NCBI GenBank assembly: GCA_028284705.1
Contig: JANQRE010000013.1
Coordinates: forward strand, 62,001 to 126,000
Direction: 5' to 3'
Length of the DNA: 64,000 bases
Source: Paracoccaceae bacterium
Lineage (GTDB): Bacteria; Pseudomonadota; Alphaproteobacteria; Rhodobacterales; Rhodobacteraceae
This document shows, one piece after another, positions 17,914 through 26,831 of the stretch; positions within the stretch are counted from its first letter, which is position 1, and each line of letters begins with the position of its first letter. A model generated the notes under the pieces. That model had not been told where the DNA came from, made no database searches, and was given only the letters and a program-made list of their open reading frames with translations. The position numbers and the translations under genes were made by a program.

Positions 17914-18219
17914 ATGTTCAAGCCAATCCTCACCGCCGGACTGCTGATTGCAGCAACGGGTTTTGTGCAACCAGCACTTGCGGCAAATTGTGCGCAGCGC
18001 GACGTCGTCGTCGAACGCCTCGAGAGCAAATATTCCGAGCGTCTGACGGCAGGTGGCCTGCAAACATCGAAGTCGATCATGGAAGTCTGGGCCTCGGACG
18101 AGACCGGCACATTCACCGTGATCCTGACCCATCCGAGCGGCCTGAGCTGCATCGTTGCCAGTGGCACCCACTGGTATGTCGATGAGAGCGCACCGCAACC
18201 GACCGGAACCGCGAGCTAA
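17914..18219 (+). CDS. Small periplasmic hypothetical protein
   Basis: A 101-residue protein behind a good ribosome site (AAAGGAG, 7 nt). A cleavable signal peptide is clear: FKPILTAGLLIAATGFVQPA followed by LAA-NC. The mature 75 residues carry two cysteines (NCAQR and LSCIV) that could form a disulfide, and the sequence EVWASDETGTFTVILTHPSG. The size and composition match small secreted proteins common in Rhodobacteraceae; no function is known to me. It is a single-gene unit upstream of ahcY. Confidence 0.75.
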   Translation: MFKPILTAGLLIAATGFVQPALAANCAQRDVVVERLESKYSERLTAGGLQTSKSIMEVWASDETGTFTVILTHPSGLSCIVASGTHWYVDESAPQPTGTAS

Positions 18220-18325
18220 GCGGCAAAACGGCTCTTGAAAACTGCCGCAGGTAATGCAGTTGCCTGTGTAGAAGTCGAGTGCTAAGGCACCCGCCGAACC
18301 ACGCAGAATTTCAGGAGCAGGTCGA
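18220..18325 (+). promoter_or_regulatory. Structured leader upstream of ahcY
   Basis: The 106 nt before ahcY can form a GCGGCA/TGCCGC hairpin (18220-18225 with 18243-18248), an AGGTAA..TTGCCT hairpin just after it, and a GTGC-TAAG-GCAC hairpin (18279-18290). It ends in AGGAGCAGG before the ATG. The first stem could instead be the tail of the preceding transcript. I could not match it to the known SAH or SAM/SAH riboswitch consensus. Confidence 0.35.
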
Positions 18326-19711
18326 ATGGCCGAAGACTATACTGTCAAAGATATCGCATTGGCTGATTTCGGCCGCAAAGAACTGGACATTGCTGAGACC
18401 GAAATGCCGGGCCTGATGGCTCTGCGCGAAGAATACGGTGAGAGCAAACCCCTAAGCGGCGCGCGCATTGTCGGCTCGCTGCATATGACCATCCAAACCG
18501 CTGTTCTGATTGAAACGCTCGTGGCGTTGGGCGCCGATGTGCGCTGGGCGTCGTGCAACATCTTCTCCACCCAGGACCATGCTGCCGCCGCGATTGCTGC
18601 TGCTGGCATTCCGGTCTTTGCGATCAAGGGCCAGACGCTGGAGGAGCATTGGGACTATCTTGATAAATCCTTCATGTTCCCGGACGGGCCAAACATGATC
18701 CTCGACGATGGTGGAGACGCGACGCTTTATATCCTTCTCGGCGCACGGATCGAGGGCGGGGAAGAGTTCGGCGTTGCGACCTCTGAGGAAGAGGAAGTTA
18801 TTCAGGCGCAGATCAAAAAGCGCATGGAGGCGAGCCCCGGTTGGTTCACCAAGATGCGCGATCAGATCAAAGGGGTGTCGGAAGAGACCACCACCGGCGT
18901 GCACCGGCTCTATGATCTGGTGAAGAAAGGGCAACTGCCCTTTCCCGCGATCAATGTGAACGACAGCGTCACCAAGTCGAAATTCGACAACAAGTATGGC
19001 TGTAAAGAGAGCCTTGTGGACGGCATTCGCCGGGCCACGGATACGATGATGGCTGGCAAGACGGCTGTTGTGATGGGCTATGGAGATGTTGGCAAGGGCT
19101 CTGCCGCGTCGCTGCGTGGGGCCGGGGCGCGCGTGAAAGTCACCGAGGTTGACCCGATCTGCGCGCTGCAGGCGGCGATGGACGGGTTCGAAGTGGTTGT
19201 GCTGGAAGATGTGGTGGACAGCGCTGACATTTTCATCACCACGACCGGCAATAAGGACGTGATCCGCATCGAGCACATGCGCGAGATGAAGGACATGGCG
19301 ATCGTCGGCAACATTGGTCACTTCGACAATGAAATTCAGGTCGCCGCGCTGAAGAACCACAAATGGACCAACATCAAAGAGCAGGTGGATATGATCGAGA
19401 TGCCGAACGGCAATCGTTTGATCCTGCTGTCTGAGGGGCGTCTGCTGAACCTTGGTAACGCCACCGGCCACCCGTCGTTTGTGATGTCGGCCTCCTTCAC
19501 CAACCAGGTTCTGGCGCAGATCGAACTTTGGACCAAGGGCGAGGAATACAAGAATGAGGTGTACATCCTGCCGAAGCACCTCGACGAGAAAGTCGCGCGG
19601 CTGCATCTCAAGAAGATCGGCGTCAAGCTGACCGAACTGAATGCCGATCAAGCATCTTACATTGGTGTGAAACCCGAAGGTCCGTTCAAACCGGAACATT
19701 ACCGCTACTGA
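18326..19711 (+). CDS. ahcY: S-adenosylhomocysteine hydrolase
   Basis: Cytoplasmic NAD-dependent enzyme that splits S-adenosylhomocysteine into adenosine and homocysteine, keeping methylation running. The 461-residue protein has the substrate motifs [27 protein letters not shown] and [17 protein letters not shown], the NAD-binding loop [25 protein letters not shown], and the C-terminal signature ending FKPEHYRY. In Rhodobacter relatives ahcY lies next to the reg genes; here about 3 kb of other genes separates them. A terminator follows. Confidence 0.98.
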   Translation: MAEDYTVKDIALADFGRKELDIAETEMPGLMALREEYGESKPLSGARIVGSLHMTIQTAVLIETLVALGADVRWASCNIFSTQDHAAAAIAAAGIPVFAIKGQTLEEHWDYLDKSFMFPDGPNMILDDGGDATLYILLGARIEGGEEFGVATSEEEEVIQAQIKKRMEASPGWFTKMRDQIKGVSEETTTGVHRLYDLVKKGQLPFPAINVNDSVTKSKFDNKYGCKESLVDGIRRATDTMMAGKTAVVMGYGDVGKGSAASLRGAGARVKVTEVDPICALQAAMDGFEVVVLEDVVDSADIFITTTGNKDVIRIEHMREMKDMAIVGNIGHFDNEIQVAALKNHKWTNIKEQVDMIEMPNGNRLILLSEGRLLNLGNATGHPSFVMSASFTNQVLAQIELWTKGEEYKNEVYILPKHLDEKVARLHLKKIGVKLTELNADQASYIGVKPEGPFKPEHYRY

Positions 19712-19732
19712 TCGGTCAGACGAATTTGAAGG

Positions 19733-19759
19733 AAGCCGGGTCGTTGTGCCCGGCTTTTT
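19733..19759 (+). terminator. Intrinsic terminator after ahcY
   Basis: AAGCCGGG and CCCGGCTT form an 8-bp stem with an 8-nt loop, followed by TTTC. It lies 22 nt after the ahcY stop codon. Confidence 0.92.
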
Positions 19760-19830
19760 CATGCGCAGATTATTTGCAGGTCGCCGAATTGAGTTAGGCC
19801 CGGTGAGCCGTTGTCGATATAGACAAAGCG

Positions 19831-20544
19831 ATGAAAACCCTGCGGATATTTTTGAGTATCTTGAGTGCTGTATCGGTTTTTGGTGCTGTGTCTTTCGGCC
19901 TCTATTGGACCTTCACCGATCCACGATCTCCCATCCCCCGCGCCTGGAATCCGTTCCAACCACTTCACGTCACTGATGCTGCGACGCCGGTAACGGGCTA
20001 TAAATTGCGGCGCGTGTTGCGGGACCCTGCGCAATGCCTTGTGACACTCGGACAAGCGGCGGATTTCACCGAGATGGAACCGCTGCGGGTGAGTGAGGAC
20101 TGCGGGATTGAGAACCGCATCGATTTAAGGCGTGTTGCCGGTGTCAGTCTGAGACCCGTCGAGACGTCTTGTGAGACCGCCTTGCGCCTGACGCTCTGGA
20201 CTGAGCATGGGCTGAAACCGGCGGCACGCGAGGCGTTTGGGCAAGAACCCACGCGAATGCTGCACATCGGCAGTTACAATTGCCGCCCCATTCGCGGCTC
20301 AACGACGCGGATGAGCAGCCATGCAACGGCGAGTTCCATTGATATCGCAGGGGTGACGCTTGCCGATGGCAGGCAGTTGAGCCTGCTGAAAGGGTGGGAC
20401 GGACCGGGCGCGCAACCGCAGTTCTTCGCAGATTTGCGCAACACCGGCTGCGACTGGTTTCAGACCGTTCTGGGGCCGGAGTTCAATGCGCTGCACGCAG
20501 ATCACTTCCATTTTCAGTCGCGTGGATGGGGGACCTGCCGATGA
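19831..20544 (+). CDS. Extensin-like family protein, membrane-anchored or secreted
   Basis: A 237-residue protein with an N-terminal hydrophobic segment (MKTLRIFLSILSAVSVFG onward) and a C-terminal domain of the extensin-like family. The recognisable parts are YNCRPIRGSTTRMSSHATA, then SSIDIAGVTLADGR, NTGCDWF and HADHFHFQSRG. The histidine/aspartate set (H in SSHATA, D in SIDIAG, HADHFH) resembles D-Ala-D-Ala metallopeptidase-like folds, so cell-wall action is possible but inferred. Several cysteines point to a periplasmic, disulfide-bonded protein. It is monocistronic. Confidence 0.85.
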   Translation: MKTLRIFLSILSAVSVFGAVSFGLYWTFTDPRSPIPRAWNPFQPLHVTDAATPVTGYKLRRVLRDPAQCLVTLGQAADFTEMEPLRVSEDCGIENRIDLRRVAGVSLRPVETSCETALRLTLWTEHGLKPAAREAFGQEPTRMLHIGSYNCRPIRGSTTRMSSHATASSIDIAGVTLADGRQLSLLKGWDGPGAQPQFFADLRNTGCDWFQTVLGPEFNALHADHFHFQSRGWGTCR

Positions 20545-20658
20545 GGTATTTTGAAACCCCGCACGGCGAGGGAGCGCGCAGACAATAAATTCCCCTTTGT
20601 TTTGGCCTAGTTCGCGCATATCGTTGCGCCGCGAGGGCCTTTTGGGAGGCTCAATTCC

Positions 20659-20674
20659 GACCGGCGCGCCGGTC
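20659..20674. repeat. 16-bp perfect palindrome upstream of the DUF2853 gene
   Basis: GACCGGCGCGCCGGTC is a perfect inverted repeat located 21 nt before the start codon at 20695, so it lies in or near the 5' leader. It could be an operator or an mRNA hairpin affecting ribosome access; no T-run follows. Confidence 0.6.
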
Positions 20675-20694
20675 TACAGGTGGGAGACACTGAT

Positions 20695-21036
20695 ATGGGT
20701 AAAAGAGACGAACTGATCGCGCAGTATGCGGATGATCTTCGCAACAAATGCGGCATGACCCCGGATATGGATTTGCTGACGAAAGTGACGATTGGCTGCG
20801 GGCCGGCGATCTACGATGCCGATGCATCCACTGTTGCCGCCACCCAGGACGGCGAGCTTGAGACGGTGAAGAACAACTTCCTGATCAAGAAACTGGGCCT
20901 AAGCGACAGCCCGGCGCTGATGGATGCGATCAATTCGGTGATCAACACCTATGGCCAGTCCGAGCGCAACAAGTACCGCGCCGTGGTCTACTACATGCTG
21001 GTGAAGCATTTCGGCAAAGAGTCGGTCTACGGCTGA
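20695..21036 (+). CDS. DUF2853-family small cytoplasmic protein
   Basis: A 113-residue all-helical-looking protein. The start MGKRDELIAQYADDL is preceded by GTGGGAGAC at good spacing. The segments KCGMTPDMDLL, VTIGCGPAIYDADAS and KYRAVVYYMLVKHFGK are typical of the DUF2853 family, which has no assigned function. It ends with its own terminator and is therefore monocistronic; the palindrome in its leader may be regulatory. Confidence 0.82.
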   Translation: MGKRDELIAQYADDLRNKCGMTPDMDLLTKVTIGCGPAIYDADASTVAATQDGELETVKNNFLIKKLGLSDSPALMDAINSVINTYGQSERNKYRAVVYYMLVKHFGKESVYG

Positions 21037-21062
21037 CCTGATCTTTGCACAGAGTTCGCAAG

Positions 21063-21087
21063 CGCCCGCGCTCCGTGCGGGCGTTTT
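21063..21087 (+). terminator. Intrinsic terminator after the DUF2853 gene
   Basis: CGCCCGC and GCGGGCG form a 7-bp stem with a 7-nt loop followed by TTTT. Confidence 0.9.
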
Positions 21088-21140
21088 GCGTTTACACTTC
21101 GTAAACTATTGATTTTAGAGAATTTGTCGTTGTTCTTTCG

Positions 21141-21169
21141 TTGATTGGGCCCGGGTCGTGGGGTATATA
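21141..21169 (+). promoter_or_regulatory. Sigma70-like promoter of the candidate small RNA
   Basis: TTGATT (-35, 21141-21146) and TATATA (-10, 21164-21169) are separated by exactly 17 nt in a gap with no open reading frame. Transcription would begin at about 21176. Confidence 0.65.
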
Positions 21170-21175
21170 TCACTC

Positions 21176-21280
21176 ATCGGGTCAGGATGACCGGAACCAG
21201 ATATTCGAACACGTGTGGTGCGAGTTTCCAAAAGCACGTGGGGTAGAAGAGGGTTCCGGAGGGGTCGGAACCCTCTTTTC
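21176..21280 (+). ncRNA. Candidate small RNA of about 105 nt
   Basis: A near-consensus promoter is followed after about 75 nt by a strong intrinsic terminator, with no coding frame between and with another terminator closing the previous gene 90 nt upstream. The predicted transcript has a short 5' hairpin (GGTCA-GGA-TGACC), a middle hairpin closed by GTGC/GCAC with the single-stranded stretch GAGTTTCCAAAA, and the terminator stem. I compared it by eye with the SRP RNA and found no GGAA-loop signature. The class is unknown, and expression is inferred from signals only. Confidence 0.55.
21248..21280 (+). terminator. Strong intrinsic terminator with no upstream ORF
   Basis: AGAGGGTTCC and GGAACCCTCT form a perfect 10-bp stem with a 9-nt loop (GGAGGGGTC), followed by TTTC. 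It can also catch transcripts of the convergent DUF1761 gene ending at 21284. Confidence 0.88.
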
Positions 21281-21283
21281 ATT

Positions 21284-21667
21284 TCAAAGCAGCATCAATA
21301 CCGCTCCAATCACGGCGCATCCGACAGTCGCATAAATGCCGTCGATCAGGATTAACTGCGCGGGCCGTTGTGCGAAAAGGTAGTTGGTTGCGATCCAGGG
21401 AGTGGCGATAAACAGGCCCAGACCGAGCCCGGAAATCAATCCCTCGCCGACGGTCTCCACGGCAGAAGTGGCAAAGATATGCCGCATCATGCCCGCGACG
21501 AGGATGGCGCATAGAAAGCTGCCGACAAAGGCCACGATGTTCTTGCGGTTGATGGTGTCTTCGGTCAGGCCAGCGGCGACCATCCACTGCTTTCCCATGA
21601 TCCCGTACCAGATCGCTCCGAAAATCCACGCGGCCGCAGCGGCCGCAATCACACTCAGCAATCCCAT
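21284..21667 (-). CDS. DUF1761-family membrane protein
   Basis: A 127-residue integral membrane protein with about four hydrophobic helices. The start MGLLSVIAAAAAAWIFGAIW, with WYGIMGKQW after it, is the recognisable signature of DUF1761. No catalytic residues are apparent. It is encoded alone, and its 3' end meets the terminator of the small-RNA unit. No function has been established for the family. Confidence 0.82.
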   Translation of the reverse strand: MGLLSVIAAAAAAWIFGAIWYGIMGKQWMVAAGLTEDTINRKNIVAFVGSFLCAILVAGMMRHIFATSAVETVGEGLISGLGLGLFIATPWIATNYLFAQRPAQLILIDGIYATVGCAVIGAVLMLL

Positions 21668-21802
21668 CTTGCGCTTCCATTCTCTGATTTAAGGTCAGTA
21701 TGGCACCTTAGGCGAAAAGAGGTGCCGGTCACAAACCACCGAAAGCTTAAGCATTGGTTGCCGCTCGCAGCACCTCGCGCTGGATCGTAGCGATCTTGGC
21801 GC

Positions 21803-22216
21803 CTAGATACCGCCAATTTTACGGATTATCTTCCATTCGGCTTCGGTCACCGGTTGCACCGAAAGCCGGGAATTCTTGACCAGAACCATCTCCGACAGGC
21901 GCTCATCGGCTTTGACCATTTCCAGCGTCACCGGCGTTTTCAGAGATTCAATCGCTTTGATATCCACGCATTCCCACCGCTCATCATCGGTGGTGCTGTC
22001 AGGATGGGCCTCGGCGCAGACCTCGACGGTTCCGACAATCGCCTTCTCAGTTTGCGAGTGGTAGAAAAACCCGCGATCCCCGATCTTCATGTCCCGCATG
22101 TGATTGCGTGCCTGATAGTTGCGCACGCCATCCCACTCCTCGCCCTCTTCGCCTTTCGCGAGTTGCTGATCCCAGGACCAGGTGGAGGGTTCGGATTTAA
22201 AGAGCCAGTAATTCAT
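21803..22216 (-). CDS. EVE-domain protein
   Basis: A 137-residue protein made of one EVE domain (PUA/YTH-like fold that can bind modified nucleic-acid bases). The start MNYWLFKSEPSTWSWDQQ is the family hallmark, followed by GVRNYQARNHMRDMKIGD and FFYHSQTEKAIVG. The ATG is fused to the stop codon of the upstream YciI gene (TAATG), which fixes the start. It is the last gene of a tsaD-gpsA-yciI-EVE unit; in alphaproteobacteria this grouping is common, so linkage with RNA or DNA modification is only an inference. Confidence 0.93.
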   Translation of the reverse strand: MNYWLFKSEPSTWSWDQQLAKGEEGEEWDGVRNYQARNHMRDMKIGDRGFFYHSQTEKAIVGTVEVCAEAHPDSTTDDERWECVDIKAIESLKTPVTLEMVKADERLSEMVLVKNSRLSVQPVTEAEWKIIRKIGGI

Positions 22217-22488
22217 TAGCCGATCACCTTGTTCCAGTGTTCCAGACGCACATCGGAAAAGAGCCCCGCTTTCGCATAAGGGTCTTCCGCCGCCCAAGCT
22301 TTTGCCGCCGCCATATCCGCCACGTCGAGAATGATAAGCGAGCCATACATCTCACCCCCATCATTCAGGAAAGGCCCGGCTTGCACAACGCTATCTGACG
22401 CCTTGAGGTAAGCCACATGCGCATCGCGATTGGCTTTGCGGGTCTCGAGGTGGCCGGGTTTATCGGTGCAGATGAGTGCAACGAGCAT
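22216..22488 (-). CDS. YciI-like protein
   Basis: A 90-residue dimeric alpha/beta-barrel protein of the YciI family. Visible features are the histidine in RDAHVAYLKA and the aspartate-containing FLNDGGEMYGSLIILD. The enzymatic role is not established. It starts 3 nt after the gpsA stop codon and shares its own stop with the EVE start. Confidence 0.9.
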   Translation of the reverse strand: MLVALICTDKPGHLETRKANRDAHVAYLKASDSVVQAGPFLNDGGEMYGSLIILDVADMAAAKAWAAEDPYAKAGLFSDVRLEHWNKVIG

Positions 22489-22491
22489 ATG

Positions 22492-23433
22492 TCATTCCTT
22501 CTTCAAAGGGCGGGAGAGCAGGTCCGAAAGCGCCTGTTCGAGCGTCGTGGTGCCATCGACCATGTCGCGCACGGTCGCGGCGATGGGCATGTCGATGCTG
22601 TGTTTGTCGGCAAGGGCGACCACTGCCTGCGCCGTGGCCTTGCCTTCGATCGTCTTGGTCGCATCGCCCGCGACGTTGCTGCCAAGCGCCAGACCATAGG
22701 CGTAGTTGCGGGACTGCTCAGAGGTGCAGGTTAGCGCCAAATCGCCAAAGCCGGAGAGACCTGCAAGCGTGTCGGGCCGCGCCCCGAGTTTGAGCGCGAG
22801 GCGCTGCATTTCGGCGTAACCGCGGGTCATCAGGGCGGCGCGGGCGGATTGGCCGAGGCCCGCGCCGATGCAGATGCCGCAAGCGATGGCGATGACGTTC
22901 TTCAAGGCACCGCCAAGCTCGGCCCCGGTTGGGTCATCGGAGAGATAGACGCGCAGGGTCTCGGTCGAGAGGGTTTCTTGAAGCTCCGCGGCGGTTGTGT
23001 CTTTCGTGGCCAGCGTCAGTGCGGTCGGCAGGCCGCGGGCGATGTCGGATGCAAAGCTCGGACCAGTCAGCACTGCGCCCATGCGGCCCAGTGTTTCATC
23101 GACGACACCGGTGGGACCGAGGCCCGTTGTCAGGTCGATGCCTTTGCAACATGCGACGAGCGCGAAGGGATCGGGGCGGTGCTCGGTCAGAAATTCGCGC
23201 AGGGTTTGGGTGGGGGTGGCAAGTAGGAGGATATCGTCGCTGCCCACCGTAAAATCGCCCGTGACGACAATGGATTTGGGTAGCTCGATACCGGGCAGGC
23301 GGGGGTTGTCGCGGGCCGAGGGCCAGTTTGCGATGCTGCGGCCCCAAAGCGTGACCTCGCGCCCGGCTCGGGCCAACGTGATCGCGAGCGCAGTGCCAAA
23401 GGCGCCCGCGCCCGCAACGGTGATCGGTTTCAT
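22492..23433 (-). CDS. gpsA: Glycerol-3-phosphate dehydrogenase [NAD(P)+]
   Basis: Cytoplasmic enzyme making sn-glycerol 3-phosphate from dihydroxyacetone phosphate for phospholipid synthesis. The 313-residue protein has the Rossmann loop [12 protein letters not shown], the [11 protein letters not shown] segment, and the catalytic-lysine region [19 protein letters not shown] followed by [14 protein letters not shown]. The four-base overlap with tsaD (ATGA) is widely conserved in alphaproteobacteria. Confidence 0.96.
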   Translation of the reverse strand: MKPITVAGAGAFGTALAITLARAGREVTLWGRSIANWPSARDNPRLPGIELPKSIVVTGDFTVGSDDILLLATPTQTLREFLTEHRPDPFALVACCKGIDLTTGLGPTGVVDETLGRMGAVLTGPSFASDIARGLPTALTLATKDTTAAELQETLSTETLRVYLSDDPTGAELGGALKNVIAIACGICIGAGLGQSARAALMTRGYAEMQRLALKLGARPDTLAGLSGFGDLALTCTSEQSRNYAYGLALGSNVAGDATKTIEGKATAQAVVALADKHSIDMPIAATVRDMVDGTTTLEQALSDLLSRPLKKE

Positions 23434-24542
23434 GCCTTCGCCCCCTTCTTGCCGGAGCCGAGCATGGGGGCGGCCTGGTCGTCAAGCGGCCAGCGGGGGC
23501 GAGCGGCGAGCGTCATGTCATCAAAAAGGCCAAGCCGAAACCGCTCGATCCCAGCCCAGGCGATCATCGCGGCATTGTCGGTACAAAGCGCCAAGGGAGG
23601 GGCGGTGAAACCCACGCCCTTGTCGCTGCAGAGGCTTTGCAGCTTGGCGCGGATTTCGGCGTTGGCCGCGACACCGCCTGCGACGGCCAATGTGGGGTTT
23701 TCTGGGTTTTCAGCGAGATAGAGGTCAAGCGCGCGGGCGGTCTTCTCAGTCAGCACATCCGCGACAGCACGTTGGAAACTGGCACTGAGATCGGCTTGAT
23801 CCCGTTTGTAGAGCCCGCCCTGCGCCGCGATCAGTTTGTCGCGTTCGCGCAAGGCGGCGGTTTTGAGTCCCGAGAACGACATATCGCAATCGGGGCGGTC
23901 CAAGAGCGGGCGGGGCAGGGCAAACCGTGTCGCATCTCCCTGCGCTGCGGCGCTCTCAATGGCCGGGCCACCGGGTTGCGGCAAACCGATCAGCTTGGCG
24001 ACTTTGTCGAAGGCCTCGCCCGGGGCGTCATCGATGGTGCCGCCCAGACGGGAGAAGGACGTGGCCGAATGCGCGATCAGGAGCTGGCAATGCCCGCCTG
24101 AGACCAGCAGCATCAGATAGGGAAATTCCACTTCATCGGTCAGGCGTGGGGTCAGGGCATGCCCGGCAAGGTGGTTCACGCCGATGAGCGGTAGACCACT
24201 GCCCACCGCGAGACCCTTGGCGCACATGACGCCGGACATCACGCCGCCGATCAGGCCGGGACCAGCGGTGACGGCGACGGCGTCCATGTCGCTCAAGCTA
24301 AGATTGGCGTGGGTCAGAGCCGCCTCGACCATCAGGTCCAGCTTCTCGGCATGGGCGCGCGCGGCAATCTCGGGCACGACACCGCCGAAATCGGAATGCA
24401 AATCCGTCTGGCCGAAGACCTCCGAAGACAGGATCTCCGGACTTTCGCCCACGCGATGGCGCACCACAGCCGCAGCCGTATCGTCGCAACTGCTTTCGAT
24501 TCCGAGGATCGTGACGAGACCCATGTCGCTTGCCTGGTTCAT
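23430..24542 (-). CDS. tsaD: tRNA N6-adenosine threonylcarbamoyltransferase TsaD
   Basis: ASKHA-fold enzyme that transfers the threonylcarbamoyl group to A37 of ANN-decoding tRNAs, working with TsaB and TsaE. About 370 residues: [16 protein letters not shown] at the N terminus, the metal-binding HxxxH in [30 protein letters not shown], and [14 protein letters not shown] near the C terminus. Two starts are possible (24542 MNQASD or 24524 MGLVTILG); neither has a strong ribosome site. It is divergent from hemD with about 50 nt between them. Confidence 0.95.
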   Translation of the reverse strand: MNQASDMGLVTILGIESSCDDTAAAVVRHRVGESPEILSSEVFGQTDLHSDFGGVVPEIAARAHAEKLDLMVEAALTHANLSLSDMDAVAVTAGPGLIGGVMSGVMCAKGLAVGSGLPLIGVNHLAGHALTPRLTDEVEFPYLMLLVSGGHCQLLIAHSATSFSRLGGTIDDAPGEAFDKVAKLIGLPQPGGPAIESAAAQGDATRFALPRPLLDRPDCDMSFSGLKTAALRERDKLIAAQGGLYKRDQADLSASFQRAVADVLTEKTARALDLYLAENPENPTLAVAGGVAANAEIRAKLQSLCSDKGVGFTAPPLALCTDNAAMIAWAGIERFRLGLFDDMTLAARPRWPLDDQAAPMLGSGKKGAKA

Positions 24543-24593
24543 GGCAGGCAGGTAACACCCTGTTATGAGCCTTACAATGACGCGGACCGCGTG

Positions 24594-25277
24594 ATGCGCG
24601 TGGTATTGACCCGGCCTCGGCGGCAAGCCCACGCGTTTGCCGAGGCTCTGGCCGCCCGGTTTGGAGACCGGTTTGAGCCTGTGTTCGCGCCGATCATGGA
24701 AATCCTCCCACTGCCGGTCGAGGTCGATTTCACGGCGTTTGATGCGGTCGTATTTACCTCTCAGAACGGCGTGGTGTCCTATGAGGCGCTTGGCGGTCCG
24801 AAGAATCTGCCCGCCTATTGCGTCGGAGATCAGACCGCTGAGGCTGCCAAGGCGCTGGGCCTTTCCGCGATTTCCGCCAACGGAGATGTGGAGGCGCTGA
24901 ATGCTCTTCTGCAGGAACAGGCCTCTGGCCAGCGACTGCTCCATGTCAGCGGTCGGCATGTCGCGGGACGTGTCGAGGGGGCTGTGACGCGGGTTGAAGC
25001 TTACGATCAGCGCCCGCTCACACCCGGCAAGCAATTGGAAAATCTCCTTATTTCGGAGGTGACACTGCTTGTGCCGCTGTTTTCGCCGAACGCGGCGCGT
25101 TGGTTTCAGAACACGCTCGGTGATGGCGTTCGGGCGCGTCTGATCGCGATCTGCATGAGCGCGGCGGTGTCAGGCCACCTCGATCCCAAACGATTTGCAC
25201 AGATCGTGGTCTGTGCGCACCCCACGCGGGACGAGATGATCGCGCAAATCGGTCGTGCCTTAGAGTCCGGGCCATAG
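24594..25277 (+). CDS. hemD: Uroporphyrinogen-III synthase
   Basis: Tetrapyrrole-pathway enzyme that closes hydroxymethylbilane. The 227-residue protein begins [19 protein letters not shown], and further family segments are [27 protein letters not shown] and [11 protein letters not shown]. The family is weakly conserved; gene order (divergent from tsaD, upstream of the mitofilin-like gene and hemY) supports the call strongly. Typical length. Confidence 0.88.
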   Translation: MRVVLTRPRRQAHAFAEALAARFGDRFEPVFAPIMEILPLPVEVDFTAFDAVVFTSQNGVVSYEALGGPKNLPAYCVGDQTAEAAKALGLSAISANGDVEALNALLQEQASGQRLLHVSGRHVAGRVEGAVTRVEAYDQRPLTPGKQLENLLISEVTLLVPLFSPNAARWFQNTLGDGVRARLIAICMSAAVSGHLDPKRFAQIVVCAHPTRDEMIAQIGRALESGP

Positions 25278-25385
25278 AGTCGCAGAGCGCTTGAGACCGC
25301 GCGGAGACTCGGTTTAGACTGCTTCTCGGGCGGGCGTCGGGGAGTCGGTCCAACAGCGCTAATCCCATTGAAAGGAAGAGGTTCG

Positions 25386-26819
25386 TTGGCCACTTCAGGT
25401 AAATCTTCGTCCCAGTCCTCGAAGAAATCCGCCACCTCCAAAAGCACGGACGCCAAGCCTTCGACCGCCAAGGAGGCGGGCGACAAGGGCAAAGCAGATG
25501 CCGTCATGAAAGCGGTGAAGGAGGGCGATGCCAGCGCGAAGGATACCTCCGACAAGACGTTGATCCTGACCGAGGATCAGAAGAAGGAGGCAAAACCGGC
25601 GGCGAAACCTGCCAGCGTGAAAGCGTCCTCCTCGAAGTCGACCGCTAAGCCGGTGGCGAAAGAGGCGCCGAAAAAAGAGCCTGCCAAAAAAGAACCATCG
25701 AAAAAACCGGCGCCTGCAAATGCGGCGAGCGCCTCAAAGCCTGCGGAGAAAAAGTCTGATACGCCACCTGCCGCAAAAACGCCGGAGCCGGAGAAAGAGC
25801 CAGAGAAAAAGCCCGTGCCGACACCGCCGCCTGCCGCTCAGCAGCCGGAGCAAGGTGGGTCCAGCTTCTTCACGATGGTTCTGGGTGGTGCGGTCGCGGC
25901 GGCACTTGGCTTTGGGGTTGCGTTGATCGCCTTTCCCGAGGGCCTCAATCCCAACCGGGAGACGGCCCGCAAGGTCGCCGCCCAGGACGATACTATCGCT
26001 GCCATCGATGCGCGGGTTGACGAGGCTTCGGCCGCCGTTGAAGCCGTTGAAGAGGTCACGACGCGCCTGTCTGCCGTTGAAGATGCGCAGAGCGAGCTTG
26101 AGGATCGTCTGTCCACAATGACGTCCGATCTTGCGGTCCTGACGCAACAGGTCGCCGAGGCGCCGCAAGGCGATCCATCGCTTCTCTCGGATGAACTCGC
26201 CGCTGCCATCGAAGCCCAGAAAGCAGAACTTGCCCGTCTTCAGGGCGAGCTTGAGACCATGGCGGCCTTTGCAGAGTCGCAGATCGCCGCTGCGGAGGCG
26301 GAACAGGCCAATGCAGAACAGGCCGAAGCGCGTGTCAAAGCACGCGGCGCGCTGAATGTCGTGCGGGACGCGCTGGCGGCGGGCGATCCTTTTGCGGAGG
26401 CCTTGCCGGATATCGCGGCTGCGGTGGAAGTGCCGGACGCGCTCACCAGCGTCGCGGATACCGGGGTGACGAGCCTCAACGACCTGCAATCGGGTTTCGC
26501 CGATGGCGCACGGGCCGCTCTCTCTGCCTCTGTGCGGGAGATGGCAGGATCGGGGGCGGGAGACCGGTTCCGGCTCTTCCTGCAGGACCAGTTCGGGGCG
26601 CGCTCTTTGTCACCGCGAGAGGGCGATGACCCTGACGCGGTTCTATCCCGCGCCGAGGCGGCGTTGCGCGATGGCAATCTGGCCTCCACGTTGGAGACAC
26701 TTGCGGCACTGCCAGAAAGCGGCCAGGCGGCGCTGTCAGATTGGGTCGCCACGGCGCAAACCCGACAAGATGCGCTCGACGGCTTTCAATCCGTCGCAGC
26801 CGCGTTGAGCGAAAACTAG
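25386..26819 (+). CDS. Mitofilin/Mic60-like membrane protein (COG4223 type)
   Basis: A 477-residue inner-membrane protein. A very Lys/Ala/Ser/Pro-rich low-complexity cytoplasmic N terminus of about 155 residues is followed by one transmembrane helix (SFFTMVLGGAVAAALGFGV), a long coiled-coil (about residues 205-330, repeated AAVEAVEEV / EAEQANAEQAEARVKARG) and a C-terminal globular domain. This architecture and the position between hemD and hemY identify the alphaproteobacterial homologue of mitochondrial Mic60, which shapes inner membranes. A TTG start at 25386 is chosen because AAGGAAGAGG lies just before it; a TTG at 25368 is also in frame. Confidence 0.85.
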   Translation: MATSGKSSSQSSKKSATSKSTDAKPSTAKEAGDKGKADAVMKAVKEGDASAKDTSDKTLILTEDQKKEAKPAAKPASVKASSSKSTAKPVAKEAPKKEPAKKEPSKKPAPANAASASKPAEKKSDTPPAAKTPEPEKEPEKKPVPTPPPAAQQPEQGGSSFFTMVLGGAVAAALGFGVALIAFPEGLNPNRETARKVAAQDDTIAAIDARVDEASAAVEAVEEVTTRLSAVEDAQSELEDRLSTMTSDLAVLTQQVAEAPQGDPSLLSDELAAAIEAQKAELARLQGELETMAAFAESQIAAAEAEQANAEQAEARVKARGALNVVRDALAAGDPFAEALPDIAAAVEVPDALTSVADTGVTSLNDLQSGFADGARAALSASVREMAGSGAGDRFRLFLQDQFGARSLSPREGDDPDAVLSRAEAALRDGNLASTLETLAALPESGQAALSDWVATAQTRQDALDGFQSVAAALSEN

Positions 26820-26831
26820 GATACGAATGGT

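Noticed and set aside
18220-18325. SAH or SAM/SAH riboswitch upstream of ahcY
   Set aside because: The hairpins do not match the conserved core of either class as far as I can judge by eye; listed only as a structured leader.
18452-19762. Long minus-strand open frame of 436 codons opposite ahcY
   Set aside because: Antisense shadow of a highly conserved gene in GC-rich DNA; no ribosome site and no family features.
21176-21280. Signal recognition particle (4.5S) RNA as the identity of the small-RNA candidate
   Set aside because: The GGTCAGG string is there, but the diagnostic GGAA tetraloop with the adjoining AGCAG internal loop is missing.
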